From JANQOH01 sp965201115 (lineage in GTDB: Bacteria > Pseudomonadota > Alphaproteobacteria > UBA7887): a stretch of DNA of 64,000 nucleotides. The notes below the pieces were generated by a model. The model saw only the letters and a list, made by a program, of their open reading frames with translations. It had not been told where the DNA came from and did not search any database. Both the position numbers and the translations under genes were made by a program. Where the stretch lies: assembly GCA_965201115.1 (NCBI GenBank), contig OZ241745.1, positions 3,100,001 through 3,164,000 of the forward strand, given 5' to 3'. This document shows, in pieces, positions 16,365-25,493 of the stretch. The stretch's first letter is position 1; each line of letters opens with the position of its first letter.

Positions 16365-17156
16365 CTACAGGAAGCCCGCCAGCGCGTCGAGCGTCGGTCC
16401 GGGCTGTTCGGCCATGTGCATGTGGCCGCAATCGGCGATGACGGTTTCCGCCCCGTCGCGCAGCGCGGCCAGCAGCGGCGCGGCCCCCGCGCGCGGCGTC
16501 ATGCGGTCGCGGTCGCCCGATACGATCAACGTGGGGCAGGCGACGCGCGCCGCCGCTTCCGGGCCGCCGCGCCAGGCGTTGCTGGCCATGAAGTCCGTGC
16601 GAAGCGCGCCGGCCCCGCGCGCCAGCAGCGCCAGGCCGCCGCGCACGATCCATAGCCCCGCCGCCGGCCCGCCGCCGAAATGGCCGCGCTCGCCGAAGCC
16701 CCACGACGCGATGGTCCGCGCCGCGGCGGCCGGGTCGTCGCGCGTCGCGGCAAGCAGCGCGTCGTTGACGGGCATGGCGGCGGCGGTCCCGATCAGGGCG
16801 AGCTTGCGGCAGCGCTCCGGCGCGGCGGCCGCGGCGGCCAGCGCGGCGAGCGAACCCATGCTGTGCCCGACGAGCGCGGCGCGCGCGCAGCCCGCCGCGT
16901 CCGCCAGCCGCCAAACCCACGCGCCGATCGCCTCCACGCTCTCCAGCGGCGGCCCCTCCGACGCGCCGTGGCCCGGCAGATCGACCGCCAGCACCGCGTT
17001 CCCGCGCCACGCGAAATAGCGCGCCTGCAACGCCCAAACCGTGCGGTCCATCCCGGCGCCGTGGAGAAATACGACAAGCGGCCGCGACGGGTCGAAGGGA
17101 ACGCCGCCGGTCGCCGCGCGCACCTCCCGGCCGTCCACCGCGAAGGATACGCTCAC
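16365..17156 (-). CDS. Alpha/beta hydrolase
   Basis: A 263-residue alpha/beta hydrolase. The oxyanion motif FLHGAGMD, the nucleophile elbow GHSMGS and the acid/base region SGDRDRMTP plus DCGHMHM are in the expected order. The GTG start at 17156 overlaps the stop of the sulfhydrylase gene upstream (GTGA), which suggests co-translation; a longer in-frame extension lies inside that gene and was rejected. The substrate is unknown. The linkage with a Cys/Met-metabolism enzyme recurs in Alphaproteobacteria and might point to ester or thioester hydrolysis. Confidence 0.88.
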   Translation of the reverse strand: MSVSFAVDGREVRAATGGVPFDPSRPLVVFLHGAGMDRTVWALQARYFAWRGNAVLAVDLPGHGASEGPPLESVEAIGAWVWRLADAAGCARAALVGHSMGSLAALAAAAAAPERCRKLALIGTAAAMPVNDALLAATRDDPAAAARTIASWGFGERGHFGGGPAAGLWIVRGGLALLARGAGALRTDFMASNAWRGGPEAAARVACPTLIVSGDRDRMTPRAGAAPLLAALRDGAETVIADCGHMHMAEQPGPTLDALAGFL

Positions 17157-18442
17157 GGTTTTTGCGAGGCGCGCAGCGCCTGCTTCAGGTCGTCGATCAG
17201 ATCCTCCGGCGCCTCGAGGCCGACCGAGAGCCGCACCAGGTCCTCGCCGATCCCCGCCGCCGCCAGTTCTTCCGCGCTCATCTGTCGGTGCGTCGTGCTC
17301 GCGGGATGGATGACCAGCGATTTCGCGTCGCCGACATTGGCGAGATGCGAAAACAGCCGCAGCTTGCCGATAAACTTCCGCCCCGCATCGCGCCCGCCGC
17401 GTATGCCGAACGAAAAGATCGCGCCGCAGCCGCGCGGCAGAACGCGCGCCGCCAGCGCGCAGTCCGGGTGCGAATCGAGCTCGGGCCATGTCACCCACGA
17501 CACCGCGTCGTGACCGTTCAGGAACTCCACCGCGCGGCGCGTATTGGCGACGTGGCGGTCCATGCGCAGCGGCAGGGTCTCGACGCCGAGCAGGATGTAG
17601 AACGCGTTTTGCGGGCTCATGCAGGCGCCGAAATCGCGCAGGCCCTCGGCGCGGGCGCGCACGATCAGCGCCGCCGGGCCGTATTCGTCGGAAAAATCGA
17701 TGCCGTGATAGCCCGCGTAAGGCTCGGTCAGGGTGGGGAACCTGCCGCTCGCGCGCCAGTCGAACCGCCCGCCGTCGATCAGCGCGCCGCCGATGGCCAC
17801 GCCGTGGCCGCCGAGAAATTTCGTCGCCGAATGCATGACCAGGTCGGCGCCCAGGTCGAGCGGGCGGCACAGATGCGGCGTCGCGAAGGTGTTGTCGACA
17901 AGCAGCGGCAGGCCGGCCGCGTGCGCCGCGTCCGCCACGGCGCGAATGTCGAGCACTTCCAGGCCGGGATTGCCCAGCGTCTCGCCGAGCAAAAGGCGCG
18001 TCTCCGGGCGGATGGCGGCCGCGAACGCCGCCGGATCGCGCGGATCGACGAAGGTCGCCTCGATGCCGAATCGCGGCAGCGTGTGGCGCAGCATGTTGTA
18101 GCTGCCGCCGTAGATCGATTTCGAGGCGACGATATGCGCGCCCGCGCCCATCAGCGTGGCGATCGCGAGATGCAGCGCGGATTGCCCGCTGGCCGTGCAG
18201 ATCGCGCCGACCCCGCCTTCCAGCGCCGCCAGCCGCTCCTCGAGCACCGAAACGGTGGGGTTGCCGATCCGCGAATAGATATAGCCCGGCCGCTCCAGGT
18301 TGAAGAGCGAGGCCGCGGTCTCGGCGTCGGGAAACACATACGACGTGGTCTGGTAGATAGGCGCCGCGCGCGCGCCGAACTGCGGGTCGGGACGCTGCCC
18401 GGCATGAAGCGCCAGCGTCTCGGCATCGAAGAATTGGGCCAT
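17153..18442 (-). CDS. metY: O-acetylhomoserine sulfhydrylase / Cys-Met metabolism PLP enzyme
   Basis: A 429-residue PLP enzyme of the Cys/Met gamma family, length typical of O-acetylhomoserine aminocarboxypropyltransferases (about 425-435) rather than of the shorter gamma-synthases (about 390). Visible markers are YSRIGNPTV, the PLP-phosphate region ASGQSALHLA, DNTFATPHLCRP, and the PLP lysine in HSATKFLGGHG. It would make homocysteine from O-acetylhomoserine and sulfide. The ATG at 18442 has a modest AGG ribosome-binding site. No SAM riboswitch is evident upstream. The metY versus metZ choice rests on length and motif look only. Confidence 0.9.
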   Translation of the reverse strand: MAQFFDAETLALHAGQRPDPQFGARAAPIYQTTSYVFPDAETAASLFNLERPGYIYSRIGNPTVSVLEERLAALEGGVGAICTASGQSALHLAIATLMGAGAHIVASKSIYGGSYNMLRHTLPRFGIEATFVDPRDPAAFAAAIRPETRLLLGETLGNPGLEVLDIRAVADAAHAAGLPLLVDNTFATPHLCRPLDLGADLVMHSATKFLGGHGVAIGGALIDGGRFDWRASGRFPTLTEPYAGYHGIDFSDEYGPAALIVRARAEGLRDFGACMSPQNAFYILLGVETLPLRMDRHVANTRRAVEFLNGHDAVSWVTWPELDSHPDCALAARVLPRGCGAIFSFGIRGGRDAGRKFIGKLRLFSHLANVGDAKSLVIHPASTTHRQMSAEELAAAGIGEDLVRLSVGLEAPEDLIDDLKQALRASQKP

Positions 18443-18536
18443 CGGAGAACCTTGCGTTATGGGGCGGGAGCGCGGGAGCGGGTCGGCGGGCGCGTTCGCC
18501 GCGCGCCGGCGACGGACGCCTTTCGACAAGGGCGAG

Positions 18537-18657
18537 ACGAGCGCGCACCAAGCTCCCGGATTTCGACGCGATGCGCCGCGAAACCCTCGCGCGCGCCGGC
18601 AAGCCAGCCTCGGGCATCATCGAGACCGGCCATAATCTTCTCGAACGCCTTGCTCAT
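18537..18657 (-). pseudogene. N-terminal remnant of an XRE/HigA-type antitoxin or regulator
   Basis: The frame begins MSKAFEKIMAGLDDARGWLA, then EGFAAHRVEIRE. This is the recognisable N-terminus of small HTH antitoxin-like regulators that normally continue with a helix-turn-helix domain of about 60 residues. Here the match stops after about 40 residues and the frame runs on to 18457 through unrelated Arg/Pro-rich sequence. It lies 3 bp after the stop of the enoyl-CoA hydratase gene on the same strand. No toxin partner is seen. Confidence 0.45.
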
Positions 18658-18660
18658 TGC

Positions 18661-19473
18661 CTACCGCCCGCGGAACTCGGGTTGGCGCTTTTCCATGAAG
18701 GCGCGGCGGCCCTCGGCGTAGTCCTCGCTGTCGAAGCAGGTGCGAATCCGCGCCTCCAGCCCCGCGAGATCGCGGTCCGCCGGGTCCTTCAGCGCCTCGC
18801 CGATGGCGGCCTTGGCGGCGCGCACCGTCAGCGGCGCGTTGGCGGCGATGCTGTCCGCGCAGTCGCGAACGACCGTCTCCAGCTCGCCGCCGCCGACCAC
18901 GCTGTTCACGAGGCCCATGCGCAGCGCCTCGCCCGCGCCGATGCGGCGCGCGGTGAACATGATCTCCTTCGCCCAGGCGGGGCCGACAAGCCCCACCAGC
19001 GTTTTCATGCCTCCGAACCCGTAGCCCAAGCCGAGACGCGCGGCGGGAATCGCGAAACGCGCATCCGCCGACGCGATGCGGATATCCGCCTGCAACGCGA
19101 CCGACAACCCGCCGCCGATGCAATAGCCGCGAATCATCGCGATGAGCGGCTTCGCGAACCGCTCCAGCGCCGCATGCGCCGCAGCCGTGACGCGGCCGTA
19201 TTCCTCCTCGGCTTCCGCCGACGAACGCCGCGTCTCGAACTCGGAAATATCGGCGCCGGAAACGAACGCCCGGTCGCCGGCGCCCGTCATGATCGCGACG
19301 CGGATGTCGTCATCTGCCGCGAACGCGTCCGCCGCCCGGGCGAGCGCGCGCCACATTTCGAGCGAAAGCGCATTGCGCCGCGCCGGATTATCGAAGACGA
19401 TCCAGCCTACGCGCCCCTCGCGGCGCGCGCGCACCTTCTCCGTCCCCAGTGGAATCGCCGTCACCGCGCCCAT
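18661..19473 (-). CDS. Enoyl-CoA hydratase/isomerase family protein
   Basis: A 270-residue crotonase-superfamily protein. The first oxyanion segment is AGDRAFVSGADISEFE and the second is IRGYCIGGGLSVALQADIR; the C-terminal FMEKRQPEFRGR ending is typical of family members. Position-equivalent catalytic residues appear as Gly/Leu-rich GLGYGFGG rather than an obvious Glu, so it may be an isomerase, decarboxylase or hydrolase rather than a true hydratase. The ATG at 19473 is the only good start. It is divergent from nudC with about 70 bp between. Confidence 0.9.
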   Translation of the reverse strand: MGAVTAIPLGTEKVRARREGRVGWIVFDNPARRNALSLEMWRALARAADAFAADDDIRVAIMTGAGDRAFVSGADISEFETRRSSAEAEEEYGRVTAAAHAALERFAKPLIAMIRGYCIGGGLSVALQADIRIASADARFAIPAARLGLGYGFGGMKTLVGLVGPAWAKEIMFTARRIGAGEALRMGLVNSVVGGGELETVVRDCADSIAANAPLTVRAAKAAIGEALKDPADRDLAGLEARIRTCFDSEDYAEGRRAFMEKRQPEFRGR

Positions 19474-19542
19474 GCGAACCCCGCCCCCGTTTCCGCCCGC
19501 CGCCCAGTATATACATAAACGCGGACGCGCCGCGCCGCGGGC

Positions 19543-20469
19543 ATGAGCGGCGGCAACCCGTACAGCGGCATGCCCCTGAGCCGCGACGACGCGCTGCGCC
19601 GCGACGAGTCTGCGGTGGCGCGGCTGCGCGCCGACGGGCAAAGCCGCGTCCTGGCGCTGTGGCGCGGCCGGCACCGGGTCGCGGACCCGGCGGCGCCGGC
19701 GCCCGTCTGGCATCGCGGCGCCGAGGCGCGCGGCCTGCTCGACGGCGCCGAACTGTGGGCGCTGCTCGGCGTTTCGGCCAGCGGCGCCGCGCATTTCGCC
19801 GTCGATGTGTCGCATCTCGACGAACCGGAAGCGGCGGATCCGTTTCGCGGCCCGGGGGCGTTCGTCGATCTGCGCGCCATCGGGCCGCTCGCCGCGCCCG
19901 CCGACGGCTCGATCATGGCCTATGCGCGGGCGCTGATGTATTGGCAGCGTCGGCATCGCTTCTGCGGCGAATGCGGCGCGCCCTGCCTCAACGCGCAGGC
20001 CGGCCATGTGCGGCGCTGCGGCGACGCGGGCTGCGGCGCCCAGCACTTTCCGCGCACCGACCCCGCCGTCATCGTGCTCGTCGCGTGCGGCGGCAAGTGC
20101 CTGCTCGGCCGCCAACGCCGCTGGCCGCCGGGCATGCACTCCACCCTCGCGGGCTTCGTCGAGCCGGGAGAGAGTCTCGAAGAAACGGTCATCCGCGAAG
20201 TGCGCGAAGAATCGGGCGCGGTCGTGCGCAACCCCGTCTATCGCTCGTCGCAGCCGTGGCCGTTCCCGGCCTCGCTCATGCTCGGCTTCCGCGCCGAGGC
20301 CGAAAGCCTCGCGCTCGACGTGGACGGGCGCGAACTGGAGCGCGCCGCATGGTACTCGCGCCGCGATCTGCGCAACTCGCCCGAAAACGAAACCTTCCGC
20401 CTCCCCCGCCGCGACTCGATAGCGCGCCGCCTGATAGAAGACTGGCTCGCCGAAGCCGAGCCCGCATAG
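19543..20469 (+). CDS. nudC: NAD+ diphosphatase NudC (Nudix, zinc ribbon)
   Basis: A 308-residue NudC: an N-terminal domain, a zinc ribbon with CGECG and C...CGAQHFPR (near residues 144-167), then a Nudix box beginning GFVEPGESLEETVIREV and continuing REESG, which fits GX5EX7REUXEEXGU. It hydrolyses NADH/NAD+ and can remove NAD caps from RNA. The SQPWPFPASLM segment after the Nudix box is the NudC-specific motif that separates it from other Nudix enzymes. The start at 19543 gives the usual family length. Confidence 0.95.
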   Translation: MSGGNPYSGMPLSRDDALRRDESAVARLRADGQSRVLALWRGRHRVADPAAPAPVWHRGAEARGLLDGAELWALLGVSASGAAHFAVDVSHLDEPEAADPFRGPGAFVDLRAIGPLAAPADGSIMAYARALMYWQRRHRFCGECGAPCLNAQAGHVRRCGDAGCGAQHFPRTDPAVIVLVACGGKCLLGRQRRWPPGMHSTLAGFVEPGESLEETVIREVREESGAVVRNPVYRSSQPWPFPASLMLGFRAEAESLALDVDGRELERAAWYSRRDLRNSPENETFRLPRRDSIARRLIEDWLAEAEPA

Positions 20470-20650
20470 CGCCGCAGGCGCGAACCGCCCGGGACCGCGC
20501 CCCGCGCCTTCCCGCGCAACGCGCCGCCGGCGTGGAGGCGCGGGCAGCGGGATTTACCCGGCAGCGCGCCAAGAGGTCGAGACACGCCGGCGAGGACGCC
20601 CACGCTTCCGGCGGCGGCCGGTTTGCGCTACGGCGCCGGCGCTTTCGAAG
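20470..20650. repeat. REP-related spacer
   Basis: Contains fragments of the repeat family (GCGCCGCAGGCGCGAACCG, CCCGGGACCGCG, GGCGTGGAGGCGCGGGCAG). No gene is seen. It leads into the start of the AAA ATPase remnant. Confidence 0.6.
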
Positions 20651-20666
20651 CAGGACCTCCCCGACC

Positions 20667-20963
20667 ATGCTGAAGCGCCTGAAACTGCGCAACTTCAAGG
20701 GCTGGCGCGAGGCCGACGTCGAGTTCCGCCGGATCGCGGGGTTCTTCGGCGCCAACTCGTCGGGGAAGTCGGCGCTGCTCCAGTTCCCGCTGCTTCTGAA
20801 GCAGACCATGGAGTCGCCCGACCGCGGCGCCGCGCTCGCCCTCAACGGCCCGTTCGTGAGCCTCGGCGCCCCCGCCGACGTCATTCGCAATCGCGACGAA
20901 ACACGCGCACTGGAGTTCGAGATCGTCCTCGGCATCGACGAAAAGCGCATCGACCCGCTATAG
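20667..20963 (+). pseudogene. AAA ATPase (RecF/SMC-like, AAA_15 type), N-terminal remnant
   Basis: Ninety-eight codons with the typical start MLKRLKLRNFKGWREADVEF, Walker A GANSSGKSALLQFPLLLKQT near residue 30, and a following strand region. Such proteins are normally 350-650 residues and often sit in defence or OLD/Septu-like loci. The frame ends at TAG (20961-20963); the next 20 or so codons in frame (NGGDRVIPPPLDLHATGAF) still look protein-like before REP sequence begins, so an amber mutation followed by repeat insertion or deletion probably killed it. Confidence 0.7.
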
Positions 20964-21299
20964 AACGGCGGCGACAGGGTTATTCCGCCCCCGCTCGACC
21001 TCCATGCGACCGGCGCCTTCGAGATCGAGCAGGGCGCGTCCCGCCCGCACGTTTCCGCGCGACGCGGCGTTGGCGCGGGGTCGCGGATAGCGCGCGCCGT
21101 GCTCCCCAACGTTCCGCACGACACATACGTGCGGGCGAGACGCCCGTGGTCCCGGGACGAAGTGTCGACGCACTCCCAAGAGGGCGGAACGGGTGGCCCG
21201 CCGGCCTGTACCGCCTGCCGGGCGGCGGCGCCCGGCCGCCGGCTTGACGGGCGCGGGCGGCCGCGCTACCGTTGCGGCGTTGGCGAGGGAGACCGTGCC
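20964..21299. repeat. AAA-gene residue and REP-like repeats
   Basis: Bases 20964-21025 may be leftover coding sequence of the AAA ATPase. Bases 21026-21180 contain REP blocks (CCCGCACGTTTCCGCGCGAC, GTGCGGGCGAGACGCCCGTG). Bases 21180-21290 show no recognised gene. Confidence 0.55.
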
Positions 21300-21581
21300 A
21301 TGCGCCGAGTCGCCGCGAATCTGCCGTTGCAACCGGCTGACGTTCTACGGGTTGCCGCCGCCCGGTTGCCGCGCAGCCGGGCCGGGATCGGACGCCGGAC
21401 GATCGCTCTGTACCTTGAGGCACTCAAGGACCGTGAAGACGCGGCGCTGGCCGCCCGGCGCGTCGATGACCCGAACGACGCCACGGTGGAATGGACGCAG
21501 GTTCGGGACAAGTATCTCGCGCCCGACCCGTTGCGCGGCGCCGGAACGGCGCGCGAAAGATCCGCCGCCAATGCCGCGTAA
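21300..21581 (+). CDS. Small antitoxin-like protein (RelB/ribbon-helix-helix-like C-terminus)
   Basis: A 93-residue basic/acidic protein. The segment IALYLEALKDREDAALAARR, then VDDPNDATVEWTQVRDKYL, resembles the C-terminal half of RelB/ParD-type antitoxins (helix ending in EDREDAALAxRRL, then a short toxin-binding tail). The N-terminal 35 residues do not show a clean ribbon-helix-helix, so a frameshift in that part is possible. GAGGGA lies about 10 bp before the ATG. No toxin gene follows; the next gene is the DUF499 ATPase 50 bp downstream. Confidence 0.4.
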   Translation: MRRVAANLPLQPADVLRVAAARLPRSRAGIGRRTIALYLEALKDREDAALAARRVDDPNDATVEWTQVRDKYLAPDPLRGAGTARERSAANAA

Positions 21582-21631
21582 ACGACGGACGCCGTTTCTG
21601 CGCCCATCGACGCACGCATGCATGTAGCGCC

Positions 21632-24600
21632 ATGACCGTGAACCACCGGCGCGTAACGGAAGGCTTCGAGGTTCTGACCGGGGCGTTGGCGCCGTGGGTC
21701 GCCGCCGCGCTGCGCGCGCGCTACGAAGACGAGTGGTGGGACCAGGGCGTCCGGGGCGTTTTCTACGAGCAGCAACGGCGCGGCCTGCCGGAGGGCGGCG
21801 AGGACGGGGAGCTGATCGCCGCGCTCGACATCGCGCGCTGCCTGTTCCTGATGGACGCGCAGTGGAACGACATATTCCGGCGCCGTCTGAGCCGCGAGCA
21901 CCGCACATGGGTCGACGAGCTGAAGGCGACCTGCGACCGCTGGGCGCACAAGGGGCTCGTCGATACGGCCGACGACGACGCATGGCGCGCGCTCGACACG
22001 ATGACGCGGCTTGTCGAGCGCATCGACGCGGAAGCGGCGGAGCGGCTGCGGGCGCTGGCGCGGGCGGTGCGCTACGGCACGGAAGGCCCCTCCACCTCGG
22101 CGCCGGCCGACAAGCGCGCCGAAACACCGCCGCAGGCGGAGGAGGAAGCCGAGGCAGACGCCGACAGCGGCGTGCTGGCGGCGGTTCCGCGCCGGGGGCT
22201 GCGCCCGTGGCGCGAAATAGCGCGCCCCCACCCCGACGTGGCGGCGGGGCGCTACCGGCAGGCGGAGTTCGCGGCGGACCTGGCGCAGGTCGCGCGCGGC
22301 GCGGCGGCGACCGAATACCAGGATCCGGTGGAGTTTTTCGCGCGCACCTACATGACCGTGGGGCTGCGGGGGCTGTTGACCGAGGCGCTGCGGCGCATCG
22401 ACGGGCTGGGCGGCGAACCGATCGTCCAGTTGAAAACGTCGTTCGGCGGCGGCAAGACGCATTCGCTGTTGGCGCTTTTCCATCTCCTGGCCGGCCGCGC
22501 GCCGCTGGAGAGTCTGCCGCATGTTTCGGGGCTGTTGGACGAAGCGGGGGTCGGCCGGCGGCCGCGGACGCGCGTCGCGGTCCTGGTGGGGACGGCCCTC
22601 GACCCGGCGAAGGAGCGGCGGCCGCCGCACCTGCCCGGCATCGCCGTCCGCACGCTGTGGGGCGAAATCGCGGCGCAGCTCGTGGGGCAGACGGGCAACC
22701 GCAAGCTCTACGACCTCGTGCGCGCGGCCGACCGCAAGGGCGCGCCGCCCGGCTCCGACGCCCTGCGCACGTTGCTCGACGCCTGCGGGCCGTGCCTGAT
22801 CCTGATCGACGAACTGGTGGCCTATGCGCGCAAGATTTACGGCGTCGACGGGCTGCCGGCGGGCAGTTTCGACGCCCTGCAAACCTTCGTGCAAGAGCTG
22901 ACGGAAGCGGTCCGCGCCAGCCGCGGCGCCGTTCTCGTGGCGACCGTCCCCGAATCCGACATCGAAATCGGCGGCGAGGCGGGCCGGCGCACGCTGGAGC
23001 GCATCGCGCACACATTCGGCCGCATGGAGTCGATCTGGAAACCGGTCGGCTCCGAGGAGGGGTTCGAGGTGGTGCGCCGGCGGCTGTTCCTGCCGATCGA
23101 GAACCTGGCCGCGCGCAACTACACATGCCGCGCCTTCGGCTCGCTTTACCGCCACGCCGCGAACGAGTTTCCCGCCGAATGCCGCGAGCGGCGCTACGAA
23201 GAGCGCATGAGAGCGTGCTACCCGATCCACCCGGAAACGTTCGACCGGCTCTACGGCGACTGGGCGGCGCTGGAGCGGTTTCAGCGCACACGCGGCGTGC
23301 TGCGGCTGATGGCGGCGGCGATCCACGACCTGTGGGAGCGGAACGACGCCAGCCTGCTGATCATGCCCGGCAGCCTCGGCCTCGACTCGATGTGCGTGCG
23401 CGAGGAACTCGCGCGCTATCTGCCCGAAGGATGGACGGCGGTTCTGGAGACCGATGTCGATGGGCGCAATTCCGGGCCGTTGCGCCTTGACCGCAAGAAT
23501 CCGCGCTTCGGACAGAAACTGGCGGCGCGGCGCGTGGCGCGGACGATCTTTCTCGGCAGCGCGCCGCATGCGGCCGGGCAGTCGGTGCGCGGCCTCGAGG
23601 ACGTGCGCGCAAGACTCGGCGCCGCGCAGCCGGGCGAGCGGATATCGCTGTTCAACGACGCGCTTTCGCAATTGTCCGACCGGCTGCCCCATCTCTACCG
23701 CCGCGACCGGCGCTACTGGTACGATACCAAGCCCAACCTGCGGCGCACCGTGGAGGAGCGCGCGCGCCAGCTCCCGCAAGATGCGGTCGCGGAGGAAATC
23801 GGGCGGCGGCTCCGAGAAGCGGCGCGCGGCGAGCGCGGGGATTTCCGCGGCATTCACGTCTGCCCGGCGACTTCGGCCGACGTCCCCGACGAACGCGCCG
23901 CGCGCCTCGTCGCGCTGCGGCCCGGCGCAACGCACAAGGCCGGCGACGCGGAAAGCGCCGCCATCCGCGCCGCGCGGGAGATATTGGAAAACCGGGGCAA
24001 GACCCCGCGCCGCTACCGCAACATGCTGGTCTTTTTGGCGGCGGACAGCGACGCGATGGAGGGGCTGGAGCAGGAAGTCCGGCAGTTCCTGGCGTGGCGA
24101 TCGGTCAGGGAAGACGAGGAGGCGCTCAATCTCGACGCGCACCAGCGGCGGGACGCAGAGCAAGGCGCAAAGGACAGCGACCGCACGGCGCGGGCGCGCT
24201 TCGACGAAGCATGGCGATGGACGCTCTCGCCCGCGCAGTACGTGGAGAACGACAAGGTCGGCGCGCTGGAATGGGACGCGGCGCAAACGTCCGGAAACGG
24301 CGACTCCGTCGTGGCGCGGGCGGCGCGGCGCGCGAAAGCCGACGAGCGGCTGGTCGGCAAATGGGCCCCGGCGCTGCTGCGCATGGAACTCGACCGGTGG
24401 TTCTGGAAAGACAAGGACAAGAAAGAGATCCCGCTAAGGCAGGCATGGGAAGCGCTCGCGTCTTACTGCTATCTGCCGCGGTTGCGCGACGAGGCGGTTC
24501 TGCTCGATACCGTGCGGACCGGCGCGGCCGACGGCGAGAGTTTCGGCTACGCCGACGGCGCGGCGGACGGACGCTACGAGGGATTGAAGTTCGGGGCCCC

Positions 24601-25018
24601 CGCCGCGGCGCGCATCGACGACGCAAGCGTTCTGGTCAAGCCGGAAGCCGCGGGGGCCCAAATCGAGGCGGAACGGCAAACGCACGCAACCCCGCGGTCG
24701 ACCGCCGCCGCCGGGGTCGCCGAGCCCGACCGGGGCCGCGGCGCCGAGCCGCACCCTCCGCCCCCCGAAACGCCGCCCCCGCCGCTTCGCCGCTTCTATG
24801 GCAACATAGAGATCGACGCCGCCAGGCCCGGCCCCGACATAACGCAACTGGCGGAAGAGATTCTGCGGCGCCTGACGACCCTCCCCGGCGGCAAGGTCAA
24901 GGTGACGGTAGCAATCCAGGCGAACATCCCCGAAGGCGTCCCCCCCGACGTGCGGCGCGCACTCGAGGAAAACTGCCGGACCCTGGGTTTCGGCTCGCAC
25001 GGTTTCGAGAACGAATAG
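21632..25018 (+). CDS. DUF499-type AAA/P-loop ATPase
   Basis: An 1128-residue protein. Walker A is KTSFGGGKTHSLLALF (residues 268-283), which has the GGGKTHS form characteristic of DUF499 proteins, and Walker B is CLILIDELVAYA (388-399). An N-terminal helical domain (1-200) precedes the ATPase. The C-terminal part includes an acidic/Pro-rich linker (about 1000-1050) and a final domain LRRFYGNIEIDAARPGPDIT, then GGKVKVTVAIQANIPEGVP, also a DUF499 trait. The family is often found in defence islands with DUF1156 methyltransferases and helicases; neither is in this window, so the gene is solitary. ATP-dependent DNA/RNA action is inferred. It sits after an AAA remnant and an antitoxin-like gene. 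Confidence 0.85.
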   Translation: MTVNHRRVTEGFEVLTGALAPWVAAALRARYEDEWWDQGVRGVFYEQQRRGLPEGGEDGELIAALDIARCLFLMDAQWNDIFRRRLSREHRTWVDELKATCDRWAHKGLVDTADDDAWRALDTMTRLVERIDAEAAERLRALARAVRYGTEGPSTSAPADKRAETPPQAEEEAEADADSGVLAAVPRRGLRPWREIARPHPDVAAGRYRQAEFAADLAQVARGAAATEYQDPVEFFARTYMTVGLRGLLTEALRRIDGLGGEPIVQLKTSFGGGKTHSLLALFHLLAGRAPLESLPHVSGLLDEAGVGRRPRTRVAVLVGTALDPAKERRPPHLPGIAVRTLWGEIAAQLVGQTGNRKLYDLVRAADRKGAPPGSDALRTLLDACGPCLILIDELVAYARKIYGVDGLPAGSFDALQTFVQELTEAVRASRGAVLVATVPESDIEIGGEAGRRTLERIAHTFGRMESIWKPVGSEEGFEVVRRRLFLPIENLAARNYTCRAFGSLYRHAANEFPAECRERRYEERMRACYPIHPETFDRLYGDWAALERFQRTRGVLRLMAAAIHDLWERNDASLLIMPGSLGLDSMCVREELARYLPEGWTAVLETDVDGRNSGPLRLDRKNPRFGQKLAARRVARTIFLGSAPHAAGQSVRGLEDVRARLGAAQPGERISLFNDALSQLSDRLPHLYRRDRRYWYDTKPNLRRTVEERARQLPQDAVAEEIGRRLREAARGERGDFRGIHVCPATSADVPDERAARLVALRPGATHKAGDAESAAIRAAREILENRGKTPRRYRNMLVFLAADSDAMEGLEQEVRQFLAWRSVREDEEALNLDAHQRRDAEQGAKDSDRTARARFDEAWRWTLSPAQYVENDKVGALEWDAAQTSGNGDSVVARAARRAKADERLVGKWAPALLRMELDRWFWKDKDKKEIPLRQAWEALASYCYLPRLRDEAVLLDTVRTGAADGESFGYADGAADGRYEGLKFGAPAAARIDDASVLVKPEAAGAQIEAERQTHATPRSTAAAGVAEPDRGRGAEPHPPPPETPPPPLRRFYGNIEIDAARPGPDITQLAEEILRRLTTLPGGKVKVTVAIQANIPEGVPPDVRRALEENCRTLGFGSHGFENE

Positions 25019-25480
25019 ACCGCACACCTCGCACCCGGCGCTGCGACGGATAACGGAGGGCGAGAACGATCATCGCGGCATGCGCCGCCGGCTGCTTCTG
25101 GGCGTCGAGGCCGCTTTCCACCGCATCTGCGGCGCGCGCGCCGCGAGCGTCGGCTATGGTGCGGGCGATTCGCCGTGCTGTCGGTCCGGTGGTTACGGCG
25201 CGATGGCGACGTTCCGTCGAGAAGCCTCGGCCGCGGTGAGCGACGCGTTCGCTCGGGTTCTGGCGTTCATGGGCAGGGGCTGGCGAAGTTCGGCGCTATC
25301 GGCGGCGATAGCGGCACGGCGGGCGGACGCGGCGCGAACCGACGCCGTTCGGTGCGGTCCGACCGCGCTGGCGAGTTGGAGGCGCCGTCGCGGGCGGAAA
25401 TGGCGGACGCCTCGTCGGCGGATGTGCGGGCAAACCGCCGGGCGGCGTTTCCGGGGACGCGGTAGAGGCTTTGCGGCGGG
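25019..25480. other. 475-bp spacer without a supportable gene
   Basis: Frames here are Arg/Ala-rich with no family resemblance. No REP hairpins of the main family are obvious. The amidohydrolase frame is open from 25080, but the conserved protein starts only at 25494, where a GAGGAGG ribosome-binding site is present. Confidence 0.5.
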
Positions 25481-25493
25481 GAGGAGGCTTTCT

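Noticed and set aside
17157..18620. SAM riboswitch upstream of metY
   Set aside because: The 100 bp upstream of the start (18443-18540) show no SAM-I or SAM-II consensus elements that I can recognise.
21266..24286. 1006-codon minus-strand frame opposite the DUF499 gene
   Set aside because: The plus-strand frame has clear Walker motifs and domain order; the minus frame has none and is His/Arg-rich.
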